Shown in pieces: positions 48,301-57,889 of a DNA stretch of 64,000 bases. Source of the DNA: Angiostrongylus vasorum (lineage: Eukaryota; Nematoda; Chromadorea; Rhabditida; Metastrongylidae). The stretch lies in NCBI GenBank assembly GCA_018806985.1, contig JADANN010000380.1, forward strand, positions 1,862,501 through 1,926,500, given 5' to 3'. Under the pieces are notes generated by a model that saw only the letters and a list, made by a program, of their open reading frames with translations, ran no database searches and had not been told where the DNA came from. The position numbers and the translations under genes were made by a program. Numbering within the stretch: position 1 is the stretch's first letter; every line of letters starts with the position of its first letter.

Positions 48301-51300
48301 GGGGTACGATACATGGAAGATAGTTTTAAAGAAAGGGGTCATGGAGATTCTATTGGGATGCTGTATTTTCGTCTTTTATCAGAAAAATCGTAGTGTGGAT
48401 CATCACTTTTTGAGAATTTTTTCCCTCGTTAGTTTTTCCATATTCGTTCCATCTCCTGAATTTCTTTTACGATGTTGAGAACTTTGCAGCTCTCCTACCT
48501 TCTTTTGTTTTTTCATCACAGCTTGTTAAAATAATACTGATTTCGACATACATTCATTACCTCGATACTTGGACGGCCCGTCCTCACTGATTGTGCGGGC
48601 CCAGCGTGTTCTCCATTTTTCGGAGTTTTGCTGGTTTAGCCATTCTATTCCACTGGAGTTCCGAGGTCAGCATGGCCAAAGTCTGCCACCCCAGGTCGTC
48701 ACCACCACAGGCAGTCGCCGCCCTTGTGGGATCAGAGGGAGATTTGCCACCATGCGACTACTTTCATACCAGGATGGTGGTGTATCCTGGTATCGGTTTA
48801 CCCTTTCCTGGGTTTCCTAGTGGAAGCGCCGGACTCCTTCTCAGCTTGGGAGACCGTGCCGGGGAGATTAATCCCCCGCTGTACATCGCAGTCCGACACC
48901 CAGGAACACCTCCCAGCCATGATGAGCGGTAAGCTGTTGGGAGGATACATTCATTACATTATTTTCTTAACATAAAAACGAGTCAGTTTGTAGCGACGAA
49001 TTTGTGGATGCTACGTGATCGGAGACGGCGAACGATTTCAAGATTATTAAGATATATTCTAATATTATTCATTAATCACACGAAGACCGCCGTGCTCTTG
49101 GTTAGGTGGACTATTTCTTACAGTATTTTGGTAAGAAATCAAGTAGAAAAGTATTCCTGGCTCTACTATGGCGTAAGTTCAGTTCTTGGTAGTCTTCCAA
49201 ATGAAAATGAACTATTTCTCAGCTTGCTAGGGGGTAGAAGATATAGTAGAAAAGTGGTCGATGCCCAAGAACTTCCAATCATAAGGCGGTAGAGCATTGG
49301 GGAACTCTCTGAAAATCATTTAGTAACGACTTTCTGAAATTTAGAATGTACATCGAGAGTCAATCTCGAATACCAGTGGCGCGCTTGTGGACGACAACAG
49401 TAAGGAAAACGCCAGCCAGCAGGGTGAAGGAGCCGTGACGAAGGACGTGAATGGAGGGGCAGTAGAGAGCCCTAAAAAGTCGATAGAACAACAATCGGAG
49501 GAGCAAGAAGAGGTTGGCTGAACAACTTTGTAGCGCAAATACCAAAATTTCGAGGTCGCGTGAAATAAAAGAAAAGAAGACGTGGACTTTTAGCTTTCAC
49601 TACTGGTTTCAGGTGCAACCACGCTACCCAGCTTATGGGGAGGAGTATTATGAGGAAAGGTGAGCTTCTTTTGTGCACATTCGATGCGTCTGGAATTGCT
49701 TCCATTCTTTTGCTTTGTAGAAATATTTTCACTCCTTTCCTTTGCTGTTTCAACCCCTTCAAATAACAGTTTGCTTCTAATCGTTACTAGTTTCGTAACG
49801 ATCCCTTTCCAACAACTTATCAGGCACCGCTTCTGTCTTAGTCGAGCCCTTGCAGCTCCTTCATGTCGACTTTGGGCTCCGTTACGTTAGTGAACCCAGG
49901 AATTTCTAAGGTTTTTCTCCTTTCTTAAGAACGACACCTAGACTTTTGTCAAACGGCTACTCTGCTATCGCTCAGAATGGTCTCATGGCACTGGAAATCC
50001 ACGTGCTACACTTGTGTTGATCCCCGTGAGATTTCGAAAGGGTAGTAACGAGTTCGATTCCCACTGCAGACACCTGTGGTCCGGAGTTTTACAAATGTCT
50101 TAGCACCATTATAGTTACTAATTATACATATATACATATAATTTTTAAACAGTGTCCTTTCTATCCAAAGTATTTGGGATGAGAACTTTGTAAAAGAAAC
50201 TGGTAACGACATTTGGATTTTTGGAATTTTCAGTGCAGGAGCGACAGCTGCAGACATAGTCGACACATTGGAGAATATAATCATGTCGTGCTGAACGAAG
50301 TCTTGCCTCAGTAGTTTTCTACATGATTGAGCTTTGATGAGGTTAGTGTAAAACTTTTATTCTGCCAACGTTTCGGCACGTTCCTCAGAGCCGCGTTGTA
50401 CCGAGTCGATGTTCCACTGCTGGTCGTTGTCGCGAGGTAGTTGTTCGCTGTCGCATCGAGTCGAACCCATTGGAGTGGGAATCCCATTGGAGCGGTGCTC
50501 GCTTCAATGGATTCACCCGAACCCATCGATGCGACAAGGGACACCCACATCGCGACAACGACCAGCTGTGGATCATCGACTCGGATCAAGGCGGCTCTGA
50601 GGAAGGCGCCGAAAAATTAGCCGAATAGAAGTTTATACCAACCTCGTCATAGCTCAATCATGTACCAAATTTTCAAGCAAGACTTCGTTCAGCATGACAT
50701 GATGACCTCGTCTTTGCGCAAGCATGTAGAAAATTATTTTTTATTGTTGCCGAAGTTTAATGAAAGTCGACTTTTAAGATTCGAATAATGAGCCTTCGTT
50801 TGAGCATCGTCGTCGTTGGGAAGTTCATTAGTATAATATCTATATCCAACTTGTAGATGTCTCACTCGAAATGTGTTAGTCACGGTTTCTTAATGTTGTG
50901 GTTCAATATCTTCTCGGGTTGGCCGCCTGTTGTTCTTTTTACATTTGCCTCACACGACTTGTCACGACACATTTACTGTGCGGATCTCAGCACCTCTTGC
51001 ATTCAATTCGTTTTCCTCGCATTCGTCATCCACATTGGTTTACAAACATTTCGTGTGTTGTTTCGGCCGCTGTTTAAGGATGCTGTGTTCTTTATGAATG
51101 CCGTGGAATGCTGGTCGACTTTGTTCTCCTTGGCTTGGATGTAGAGAGGAAAGCGCGTTCCACGTACTCTGGAGGACAGCATTGGGAAAGAGATCGAGTC
51201 AGCACTTTTGCTTTCTGATCAACAGCATCACTAATCATATCAATTATTTTATTGCGGAGAACAGTTCGGCTTACTTACATCTTTGGCTGATTTCAATTCT

Positions 51301-52171
51301 TGAGACTGCTCTAGAGGGCATTTCGTTTGGAAGGTCACTTTCTCCAGAACCAATTTTTACAATTTCAGCACGTGTTCCGCTTTTCTAGTTCCACATTGGA
51401 TATTGGGATATCCTGTCCCTATTGCTGTTGTTGAGAGTTTTCATTAGTTGAACTGTCGAGAACTCCTCTCCAGAATTTTAGCTCATTTTTGCTCAGTTTA
51501 CGTTTTTCCAACAAGTTGATAAGAGGCTGGATTGGACATTTGTTGTTACCTGATCAGTTCCATTCTAACAGCGCTTCCACATTGTCCACTTGCACAGTGG
51601 ATTCGGCGCTTTTCCGTTCCTACAGAATTAGTACAGGTAAGTGGTAAACAGAATCTTGTGCGAACTTGCTGCGGCTACCTTTAACCCTGAGCATTAAAAC
51701 TGTTAGAGAGATGAAATTGTCTTTGAACCCAGTAGGAAAAAACCATGGAGGAAATCTGGTGCTGTGGATACGAGGATAGCATAAGGATTGCATTAATTCA
51801 AGGAGTGCTATATTTATGTGTTTTAGGTATTTAGTGTTTTCTTGTCATGATCGCTGTTTATTTAAGGTCTCAGTTTTCCGTTTTATCTTCTCTAAGAACG
51901 CAATGTTTCGACACCATTTCAAAACTGAAACCCCTTTCGCCTTTGATTGAAAACGCTCGAAAAATGTAATTCCAGCGAGGAAACGAATTATGATGGCGAT
52001 CCCAAGAGCGACAACGACGACGACAACAAAAATAATGACAGCAACAGCAACAGCAAAATCGACATCACCAGCGGTAGCAACGGTAGCGATGGGGGCAGCG
52101 CGTGTGTTACATCGACGCTCACCAGTTTACTTGTTTTCTATGTTCTATCTTTGTTCTCATACAATTTGTAA
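42286..52171 (+). CDS. Secreted, probably GPI-anchored Cys-containing protein (weakly DOMON-like), unnamed
   Basis: Exons: 42286-42354, 43884-44060, 44147-44248, 45281-45404, 46195-46274, 48076-48156, 49345-49512, 49613-49659, then 51976-52171. Phases agree throughout and give 347 residues. Seen: an N-terminal signal peptide (MLFPILLLSTIVIPTAC), a Cys-rich domain (24-82) with CPAEGACYASPRNCVDDC then alternating beta-like sequence ending TFDIAMMSPLSYTAVLF, two further Cys-containing exons with an N-glycosylation site (NWTG), a long acidic Gln/Glu/Ser-rich stalk, and a hydrophobic C-terminus after a Gly/Ser-rich linker, as in GPI-attachment signals. The strand pattern resembles a DOMON domain, but the second half does not, so I do not assign the family. 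The start codon directly follows TTTTCCAG, as in trans-spliced nematode mRNAs. An alternative last exon at 50234-50294 gives a form without the GPI tail. Confidence 0.75.
42403..42485 (+). CDS. Possible optional exon of the GPI-protein gene
   Basis: Acceptor CTCCTTCAG, donors A|GTAATA (42430) or AA|GTATCA (42485). Continues the exon 1 frame (MFEADTSNIFTPPYHMEKL), but neither donor phase joins the good acceptor at 43884; it would need weaker acceptors at 43850 or 43861. It may be a retained segment or an exon whose partner I missed. Confidence 0.35.
42586..42680 (+). repeat. (TCC)n polypyrimidine tract
   Basis: About 95 bp of CTCCTC/TTCTCC repeats in the intron after the signal-peptide exon. 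Ser/Leu-rich frames here are artefacts. Confidence 0.9.
43318..43680 (-). repeat. Chimeric A/D SINE, D5
   Basis: D-type 3' half (CAGCACTTCCCACATCCAAT, GAATGCTGGTCCAGCAATTC) is joined to a reversed family A head (CCAGTACCAATTTCCTGATC, GCGGGATCGAACTAACACC). Confidence 0.82.
43884..44060 (+). CDS. GPI-protein exon: Cys-rich extracellular domain
   Basis: Acceptor CCGTTCAG, donor CAG|GTGTTT, phase 0 both sides, 59 residues. Four Cys in CPAEGACYASPRNCVDDC are followed by a predicted beta region (IRSYDNDTVTFDIAMMSPL). This is the part that resembles DOMON modules. Confidence 0.85.
44147..44248 (+). CDS. GPI-protein exon
   Basis: Acceptor CTTTTTTAG, donor GAT|GTGAGC, phase 0 both sides. Encodes FETAFICSFHSRYGIVARVN and PPRPVFLMD. 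One Cys. Other frames contain stops. Confidence 0.85.
45281..45404 (+). CDS. GPI-protein exon
   Basis: Acceptor TGTTTGCAG, donor CAG|GTGGGT, phase 0 in, 1 out. Encodes FIHTTEPEGRTDSIHTRCST and ends GEYRMTAGNWTG, with an N-linked glycosylation sequon NWT. Confidence 0.85.
45489..45772 (-). repeat. Family A SINE, copy A10
   Basis: Reverse orientation in an intron of the GPI-protein gene: ACTAATCCCTGAGGGATGCG at one end, ACTGCTTTACGCGCC at the other. Confidence 0.85.
46195..46274 (+). CDS. GPI-protein exon
   Basis: Acceptor CGCTATTCAG, donor GAG|GTACGG, phase 1 in, 0 out. Encodes ALVIDEDLAIDVVPAVENAR and ILSTNE; acidic. Confidence 0.8.
47465..47755 (-). repeat. Chimeric A/D SINE, D6
   Basis: CTTGCATTCGATTCGTTTCC at one end; GGAGGGATGGGAGGGTTTGT, CAGGGCGGGATCAAATCAAC and CATCATTGCCACTGTGCGCT at the other. 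Confidence 0.75.
48076..48156 (+). CDS. GPI-protein exon
   Basis: Acceptor TTTTTTTCAG, donor GAG|GTGGGT, phase 0 both sides, 27 residues: RVAIPSRKVPVFRASETEGV and NDMMTSE. Confidence 0.8.
48567..48948 (+). repeat. Family C repeat, copy C5
   Basis: Starts TACTTGGACGGCCCGTCCTC and ends CGGTAAGCTGTTGGGAGG. In an intron of the GPI-protein gene. Confidence 0.87.
49345..49512 (+). CDS. GPI-protein exon: acidic low-complexity stalk
   Basis: Acceptor GAAATTTAG, donor GAG|GTTGGC, phase 0 both sides. Rich in Glu, Gln, Ser and Asn (SPKKSIEQQSEEQEE). Typical of an extended stalk that holds a domain off the membrane. Confidence 0.75.
49613..49659 (+). CDS. GPI-protein exon: Tyr/Glu-rich microexon
   Basis: Acceptor CTGGTTTCAG, donor AAG|GTGAGC, phase 0 in, 2 out. 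Encodes VQPRYPAYGEEYYEE. Its phase-2 end fits both downstream last exons. Confidence 0.8.
50006..50125 (+). repeat. Family B SINE, copy B8
   Basis: GAAAGGGTAGTAACGAGTTC, B box GAGTTCGATTCCC, then CTGTGGTCCGGAGTTTTAC. It ends about 105 bp before the alternative last exon of the GPI-protein gene. Confidence 0.8.
50234..50294 (+). CDS. Alternative last exon ending inside a palindrome
   Basis: Acceptor GGAATTTTCAG, phase 2 in. Encodes AGATAADIVDTLENIIMSC then TGA (50292-50294). The last five codons lie in the left arm of the 50280-50703 inverted repeat. It would give a 302-residue secreted form without a GPI tail. It may equally be an unused cryptic exon. Confidence 0.5.
50280..50703. repeat. 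424-bp near-perfect palindrome (foldback element)
   Basis: ATCATGTCGTGCTGAACGAA at the left pairs with TTCGTTCAGCATGACATGAT at the right. Pairing continues inward through CGTTTCGGC..CCTCAGAGCC / GGCTCTGAGGAAGGCGCCGA and through the central GCTGGTCGTTGTCGCGA / TCGCGACAACGACCAGC. No transposase frame inside. The left arm overlaps the stop codon of the alternative last exon at 50234-50294. Confidence 0.88.
50795..51240 (-). repeat. Family D SINE D7 within a longer repeated unit
   Basis: Shares the extra 155-bp 5' flank with D4. Body GCGGATCTCAGCACCTCTTG; reversed head GAGATCGAGTCAGCACTTTT and GCATCACTAATCA. Confidence 0.82.
51976..52171 (+). CDS. GPI-protein last exon: Asp/Asn/Ser linker plus GPI-attachment tail
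   Basis: Acceptor GTAATTCCAG, phase 2 in (AG|C restores a Ser). Encodes an Asp/Asn/Ser repeat-like linker (SDNDDDNKNNDSNSNSK), a Gly/Ser region (SGSNGSDGGSACV) and a hydrophobic tail LTSLLVFYVLSLFSYNL before TAA. Small residues at GSA followed by about 20 hydrophobic residues are what a GPI omega site looks like. Confidence 0.75.
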
Positions 52172-52605
52172 AGTGCTAACTCTATTACCACATAGTGTTC
52201 TCTTAATCTTATAGTCACTGGTACGATTTTACAGTAGTGATTATCCATTGTGAATGTTCGCTGAAATCGCCCCTGCTTAGGTACTAAATTTCTGTGCGGT
52301 ATAGATGTATATTACTAATATCAATAAGATACCCCGTGATTCTACTGTGATAAGATACACACTCTGATCTTCCTGTTCTACAAGTTCAGTTTGCCTTGGA
52401 TGCCATCTTACCAACTGGAATTTCCGTATTGTCTCTGCTGTATGGAATTGTATTTGTAAATCCTGCGATTGTCGACCATAAGAATAACGGTCTTCCCAAC
52501 CCATCCCGTTTTCCACACAACGTTTGCTGTACGCCTCATCATCTCCTTGTGTTTTATTTCATCATTTGTCCGAACTTTCACAAAATCCTTTCCACTTCTT
52601 GTATT

Positions 52606-52611
52606 AATAAA
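52606..52611 (+). terminator. AATAAA poly(A) signal candidate for the GPI-protein gene
   Basis: AATAAA 435 bp after the 52171 stop; no closer canonical hexamer was noticed. Confidence 0.4.
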
Positions 52612-52729
52612 TCAAATTTGGTCAAATTATAAACAACAAGATTCAGGCTTTCGACTCCTAGAGTCAACTGTAGTATTGCAAGAGGAAACTAATATGTAGC
52701 ACAGTGATGACAGGCGTACTTACGATGAA

Positions 52730-52920
52730 GGTGGTCCTTAGTTCGGACCTACGTCCCGTGCATCTCCATCACTGTGTGGTTGACGAAGTGGTTCCGGGTT
52801 TGTCTGGGAGAAGAAAAACAGTGATCTGATACCTCGGTTCATCTGTGTTCTGTGCAAATCACTGTATAAGCGACAAATGCAATTAATCACCTTTACGATG
52901 CTTAGTACTTGCACAACGAC
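52730..52920 (+). repeat. Family A SINE, degenerate copy A11
   Basis: Recognisable by GGTTTGTCTGGGAGAAG, GATACCTCGGT and CAATTAATCACCTTTACGATGC in the family order. Confidence 0.55.
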
Positions 52921-53371
52921 GTGACCTCCAAAAGAGTCATATGATAGGAAGATAGTGGCCGGTTTCAAATTTGAATCAGTTTATCTCAACCAGTAGTGAA
53001 TTTTATCGAACAGTGAATTATCTACATATAAACGCTTGTTTATAGAAAAAAGGTTCTATCCTTTTACCACCATAAAATCCTGATTTTCTGGAGCTCAGGA
53101 TACGTACTTCTTCACTCCAGTTATTGTAAAAAATTACCGCCCGGAAAATCATCGAAGCGGATGGTGAACTAAAATCATGGCCCACTTCTACAGGCTTAAT
53201 CAACACCTGAAGAGCTTACACGTCAGAAGCTAACGTGAACTACTTGGAACATTTCCACTAACATTCTTGCAGGATTCTGGTCAACTTCAGGTGCGCCCTT
53301 CATCCACGTGTGTAAAATCACAGGTGCTTACGTAGGTATGACAATGATGGATGTGAGAGCTATGAGTGGAT

Positions 53372-53655
53372 ATGAAGAGGGACGCCCTTGTAACACACCC
53401 AGGATCCTCCACGCTAATTCAAGCCGGCGCCTGGAGCCAAGCAAGCGCGCTATTTCTCCGATGTGAGCAAATTGGTAACAGACTTGTCCAGGAACATAAA
53501 AACACTGGTTTTTTTTAGCTCGGTGATCGAAGAATGTGACTGTACAGGCAAGGTATGCATTTCGTCGCCCCTAGAATGCTCGATGAAATGCGCTCGATGG
53601 CAAGTCCCTCAGGAACTGATCGTCATCGAATGCATTATCCTTTTATCACTTATGT
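53372..53655 (+). repeat. Family A SINE, diverged copy A12
   Basis: GTAACAGACTTGTCCAGGAA and CCTCAGGAACTGATCGTCAT mark the body and tail. Head eroded. Confidence 0.65.
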
Positions 53656-53770
53656 GGATGTGGTGCAACGAAGGTAGAGAGCTGTTCCCGTCAATCTGCC
53701 CTCACTCACTCGGAGAAAACCATGCCAATTAAACGTCAGTAAAAAAATCACTAAAAAACAGTATAAACAT

Positions 53771-54154
53771 GTAATCACAATGATGCTCAGATATTTGCGA
53801 AACTCCTGACCGCAGGAGTCTGCGGTGGCGATTGAACGAGCTGTTACACTTTCCGAACGCTAACGCGTTCACCACCACACCATGTGGGTTCTTCGTTTCG
53901 GCTTTTTCCTCAATTCCCGTTGACGGGTGATTGCTGATAGCACCTATAAACCACGGCTGAAAGAATGCCTAACCGAAGGACCCGCACGGTGTAATGGTGA
54001 ACGCATTAGTCCTTAGAAAGGGAAATAACGTGTTCAGTCTCCACAGCAGACACCTGCGGTCTGGAGTTTTGCAAATATCTCAACATCATTGCGGTTATAC
54101 TTCACATCACATCTTGCCATGAAAAAAAGACTAGGCAGTAAAGAGAAAGCGATT
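53771..54154. repeat. Family B inverted composite B9 with target-site duplication
   Basis: Minus arm (53780-53925), spacer with CCCGTTGACGGGTGATTGCT, plus arm (53945-54135), A-rich tail. The 13-bp ACAGTATAAACAT flanks it at 53758-53770 and 54155-54167. The spacer is inverted relative to B2, B7 and B10. Confidence 0.88.
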
Positions 54155-54167
54155 ACAGTATAAACAT

Positions 54168-56681
54168 AGTTTTTTAAATCTTTATTTGCAGACCGGTTTT
54201 TCTCACACCCACCATCGACACAGTAATTGTTTTGCTTGGTGAATCTTTGATGTTATGAGGACGATTTTATGGGGAAGGCAAGCGCGATATATGATAGCTC
54301 GTTATTGCCTCTTATTGTCATGTTTTCACATAATGAAATTTTCGTACTATACCGAATAGATTTTAACTAGGTGGTGAACAATGCAGTTTTTCTTTTTCAT
54401 GTAGATGATACTGTTGCTGGGAAATGAGCCTGCGCGCGATTGGAAACAGGAAGAGCAATAATTTTAGTTGTCTTAGAGATAACTGGTATTGGACAAAAAC
54501 GAAGTTTGGCTATCGCTATTAGGCGTAGAAGAATAGTTGCTGTGCCCAAAGAAGCAACTGAGAACATCACGTACGAGTGCCACCCAAATCTCCTTCATGA
54601 GCGCTTGCTTCCACATCAGGTGAGATAGATACGTTGTTTTTGTAGTTCTGCTTCCTAGCATCCGAAATACTCTCTTGTCGATTATCAGCCATAGAACAGG
54701 TGGACTTGGAAGACCTAGAATAGACACATGAAGAGCTCACCGCTGAAAGCCATTCTTAATCAGTTGGAAGTCAGGAAAACTGTGTTGTTACGCGAAGCAG
54801 CAAGACTTCCACAAAGGAAAAAGGACAACTGGATATGTCATCCTTTCTGATGATATAAAGAAATATGAACATAGTATAGGAAAAGTAGAAGTCGAGAATC
54901 ACCATTCTGATTATGCGTCTAAATGCAGTAGTATCTCTTCGTGGTAACTGGCGATATCTCATCAGGCATTCCCGATTTTCTTCCTTGCGTCTGAAGCATT
55001 TCCACCTGCTGCTGCTCTTTTCTTCCTAAAATCAGCTTTTATCTCTTATCTTGCAAGTCCCAGCAAATGCTGTATTTACCAGCGTCAATTTTCCATAGCG
55101 CCGCTAATGATTACCTAATTTAAAGTATAATTCTTCACACAGAACTTCCCCAGGTTGTTATGGAATGCTTCGAGCTTTTGGGCACGTTCTCTGTGATAAT
55201 TGGGAAAGTTGACAATGGTGCACAATATAAAGTTTCATGGTATACTAGTTGATGGAATGGAATATAGGACCTCGGGTCAGTTTTAGGCACAGAATAATTA
55301 CTAATCCGAACTAAAATGCTCGACTTCGTATGAGCTCACCCACGCTGGACTTTCTGACATATGCACCGAGAATAATCTTTGTAAGTGTTTATAGCAATAA
55401 TAACAGTACAATATGTACAATCTGACTATGGTTAGTTGAACGAACGGGCACAAGCGAAATTAAGATAAGGATGAATGAACACTTGAAAGAGGCTGGGCAA
55501 AGCAACGGAACACTGGAGCTAGGGACACGGGGGACCGAGCTACAGGAATGCGCAAACACTGGAGCACTGAAGCTGGGACTGCGACCTCGGCACAGACCCG
55601 ATGACTAATAGTATCCCTTGCATTCCTTCTGCAATGTGTGCGGCTTTGATAGAGGGAACTAGAGACAGTGCTCCGAGAGAGGTTCTAAAAGTTTCTCAGC
55701 TAGTACAATCTGATAAAGCTACTTGCAGAGAAGGTTCGTGAAGTCAATACAATAGCTTGCACAAAAAGTGCATGTGACATCCGCGCAGCTGCTCGTACGG
55801 AATGTTCACCTGGAAAATGACACAAAAGCCTATACAAAAAGTTCATGTGAAAGTGATAGAATAGTTTGCATAATGGCTTTTACAGAAAGTAAATGTGGAA
55901 ACGGTACAAAGCAAAGAAAGTAAGGATAAATGTGGCCATCAGTAAGCATAGTTAACACGGGAAGTATCGGTAATGTAGAAAATAGGAACTATTTGAAGAA
56001 TAGTTGCTATAGCTGGCCCACGGTCTCCTCCACCGTGGTACTTTTCCCCCGTTGTACCGGGATTCAGTAAGTGGTGTTTTCGGTTAATGACGCTTTATAA
56101 AATCAAGTTACCATCATAGTGCTTCTACTACCTGCTAAGTAAGTGCGTGCGAAAGTAATGGACGATTCTGAAGGACAGCTTTAAAATGTCATAATTCTGC
56201 TCAACTGTAACTTACCACTAGAACATAAGCATTTTCACCCACAAGGTGAGAATTCTGATCTCATAGAACTTCGAAATTTAGGAAGAGACGAATCCTTTGA
56301 AGGCGTTTTCAACAGAGCTTGGTTGTTTGAATTTTTTCATTGGAAGTCTTAGTCGTAATTTTTGGGAATGTAGTGGCCGATTGGTACGAGCATCTTCGTT
56401 TATTGTCATCAGATAGTCGTCGTCAATAGCTGACAGGCACCTATGATATTCTTAGTTATCAGAACTCATATCTTTGCCACCAAACTTTTCGCACCATATT
56501 CGTACTGCGCGTTCGGAAACGCTTTCGAGACCTCACGCTTTAAGAAAATTCGAAATGCTTTCCCGGAAGTCCGACGGTTTTTAACTTATGATACAAAACT
56601 AGTTAATGTTTTACTTTGAAAGAAGTGTTTCGTACAGGCAGGATTTTAGAAACCGAGTTTCACTAAACCTCGGTAACAATT
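54168..56681. other. Intergenic region after the GPI-protein gene
   Basis: Apart from the degenerate tandem repeat at 55745-55905 I see no supported feature. 55490-55640 is GC-richer and Gly/Thr-coding-like in one frame, but without splice sites. Confidence 0.45.
55745..55905 (+). repeat. Degenerate tandem repeat, three units
   Basis: Units share (A/G)CAAAAAGT(G/T)CATGTGA: ACAAAAAGTGCATGTGACAT, ACAAAAAGTTCATGTGAAAG and ACAGAAAGTAAATGTGGAAA, spaced roughly 50-65 bp. No gene seen in this stretch. Confidence 0.6.
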
Positions 56682-56957
56682 AAAAGGATAAAGGACGAAG
56701 CACTTGGCATTGATCAACTTCTGAGGGATACGCCCTGCATTTGACTTCATAAGCATCGTTAGAGGTGACTGAATGCATTTCTGACCCTATATGACTCGCA
56801 GCATATCGATGTGTCGAGCCAGTGCTGTTGTCCTCCTAGACAACTTTGACACCAATTTGGTTACCCCCATAGTGAGGGAAGGCTTGATGAGCCCGAGGTA
56901 CACGAGCGAACCCATTTATGTTGCAAGGCACCTCTAACCGCTGCGTCACACGCACCC
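56682..56957 (-). repeat. Family A SINE, copy A13
   Basis: Reverse orientation; AAAAGGATAAAGGACGAAGC tail and CGCTGCGTCACACGCACC head. Confidence 0.82.
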
Positions 56958-57264
56958 ATCCGAATGACAGTTATTAAAAAACTTTCTAGATGGTTCAGCT
57001 GCCACGAGGTTTCTATAGCACTTTTATTCGGTCAAGGTTCCAGCGCCTTCGCCTTCTTGATTCGTTGTCCACTAATCAATTTTCAAGAGCTGTAACTGTT
57101 CTGACTTCCTCTCATGTGAGTTGTCAGAGCGAAATTTGGTTTTTGCACGGATTCGTTAACACAAACATTACTATGTTCTACATATATATTTATATATCTA
57201 TCTATGTATATATATCCCCACTCATAACAGTACGACTCTGATGTAGGCGAAATCGCCGTCAGCC

Positions 57265-57460
57265 ATCGACCAAAAACAAGAACAGCAACGACAACAACAA
57301 CAACGGTAACAACAACAACGACAACAACAACAGCAGCAACAACAACAACAGCAACAACAGCAGCAACAACAACAGGAATAACAACAACAGCAACAACAGC
57401 AGCAGCAACAACAACAACAACAACGACAACAACGACAACAACAACAACGACGAAAACTGT
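57265..57460 (+). repeat. (CAA/CAG/CGA)n microsatellite
   Basis: About 195 bp of AAC/AGC/GAC triplets. Its right flank (ACCAACCTCGCATCAGCTCA) resembles the right arm of the palindrome at 50280-50703 (ACCAACCTCGTCATAGCTCA). The poly-Cys and poly-Leu frames across it are artefacts. Confidence 0.9.
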
Positions 57461-57889
57461 ACCAACCTCGCATCAGCTCAACAACACCAGTTCACAAGAA
57501 CGTATAAATAAATATATCGATCATTTATGCCGAGGTTTATAGAATGTCGGTTTGTTGAGTTATGTTTACATACATGTGCGTTACATATGTATAGACGCGT
57601 TTGTGTTAGCACGATGGTATGTATGTATATGATATCCGTTTTCTTTATTGTGTCCAATTCCTCACACGCCATTAAATTTGCTGTGTTTCTCCACCGCTGG
57701 TCGCCGAGTCACCTCGATGAACGAATTTCTTGTTTTTTTCTAGTACATTCATAAGTATTTATCGTGACAATTCCAGTCCTATTCCTGATTGTCGTTTTTC
57801 GGCTTCCGGAAATTATATTCTGCTCATCTCTATTCTCTATCGTCACTGAAGCCACAATGACGACTTTTTTGGAATCCAGCGTTTCATTC

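Noticed and set aside
48567..48948. 113-codon frame inside a family C repeat
   Set aside because: Shadow of the repeat; other family C copies break the frame.
56990..57115. Possible first exon with ATG after TTTCTAG and a GTGAGT donor
   Set aside because: Splice sites are good, but no downstream exon in phase with a convincing protein could be found.
57222..57473. Poly-Cys / poly-Leu minus-strand open frames
   Set aside because: They are translations of the CAA/CAG microsatellite, not proteins.
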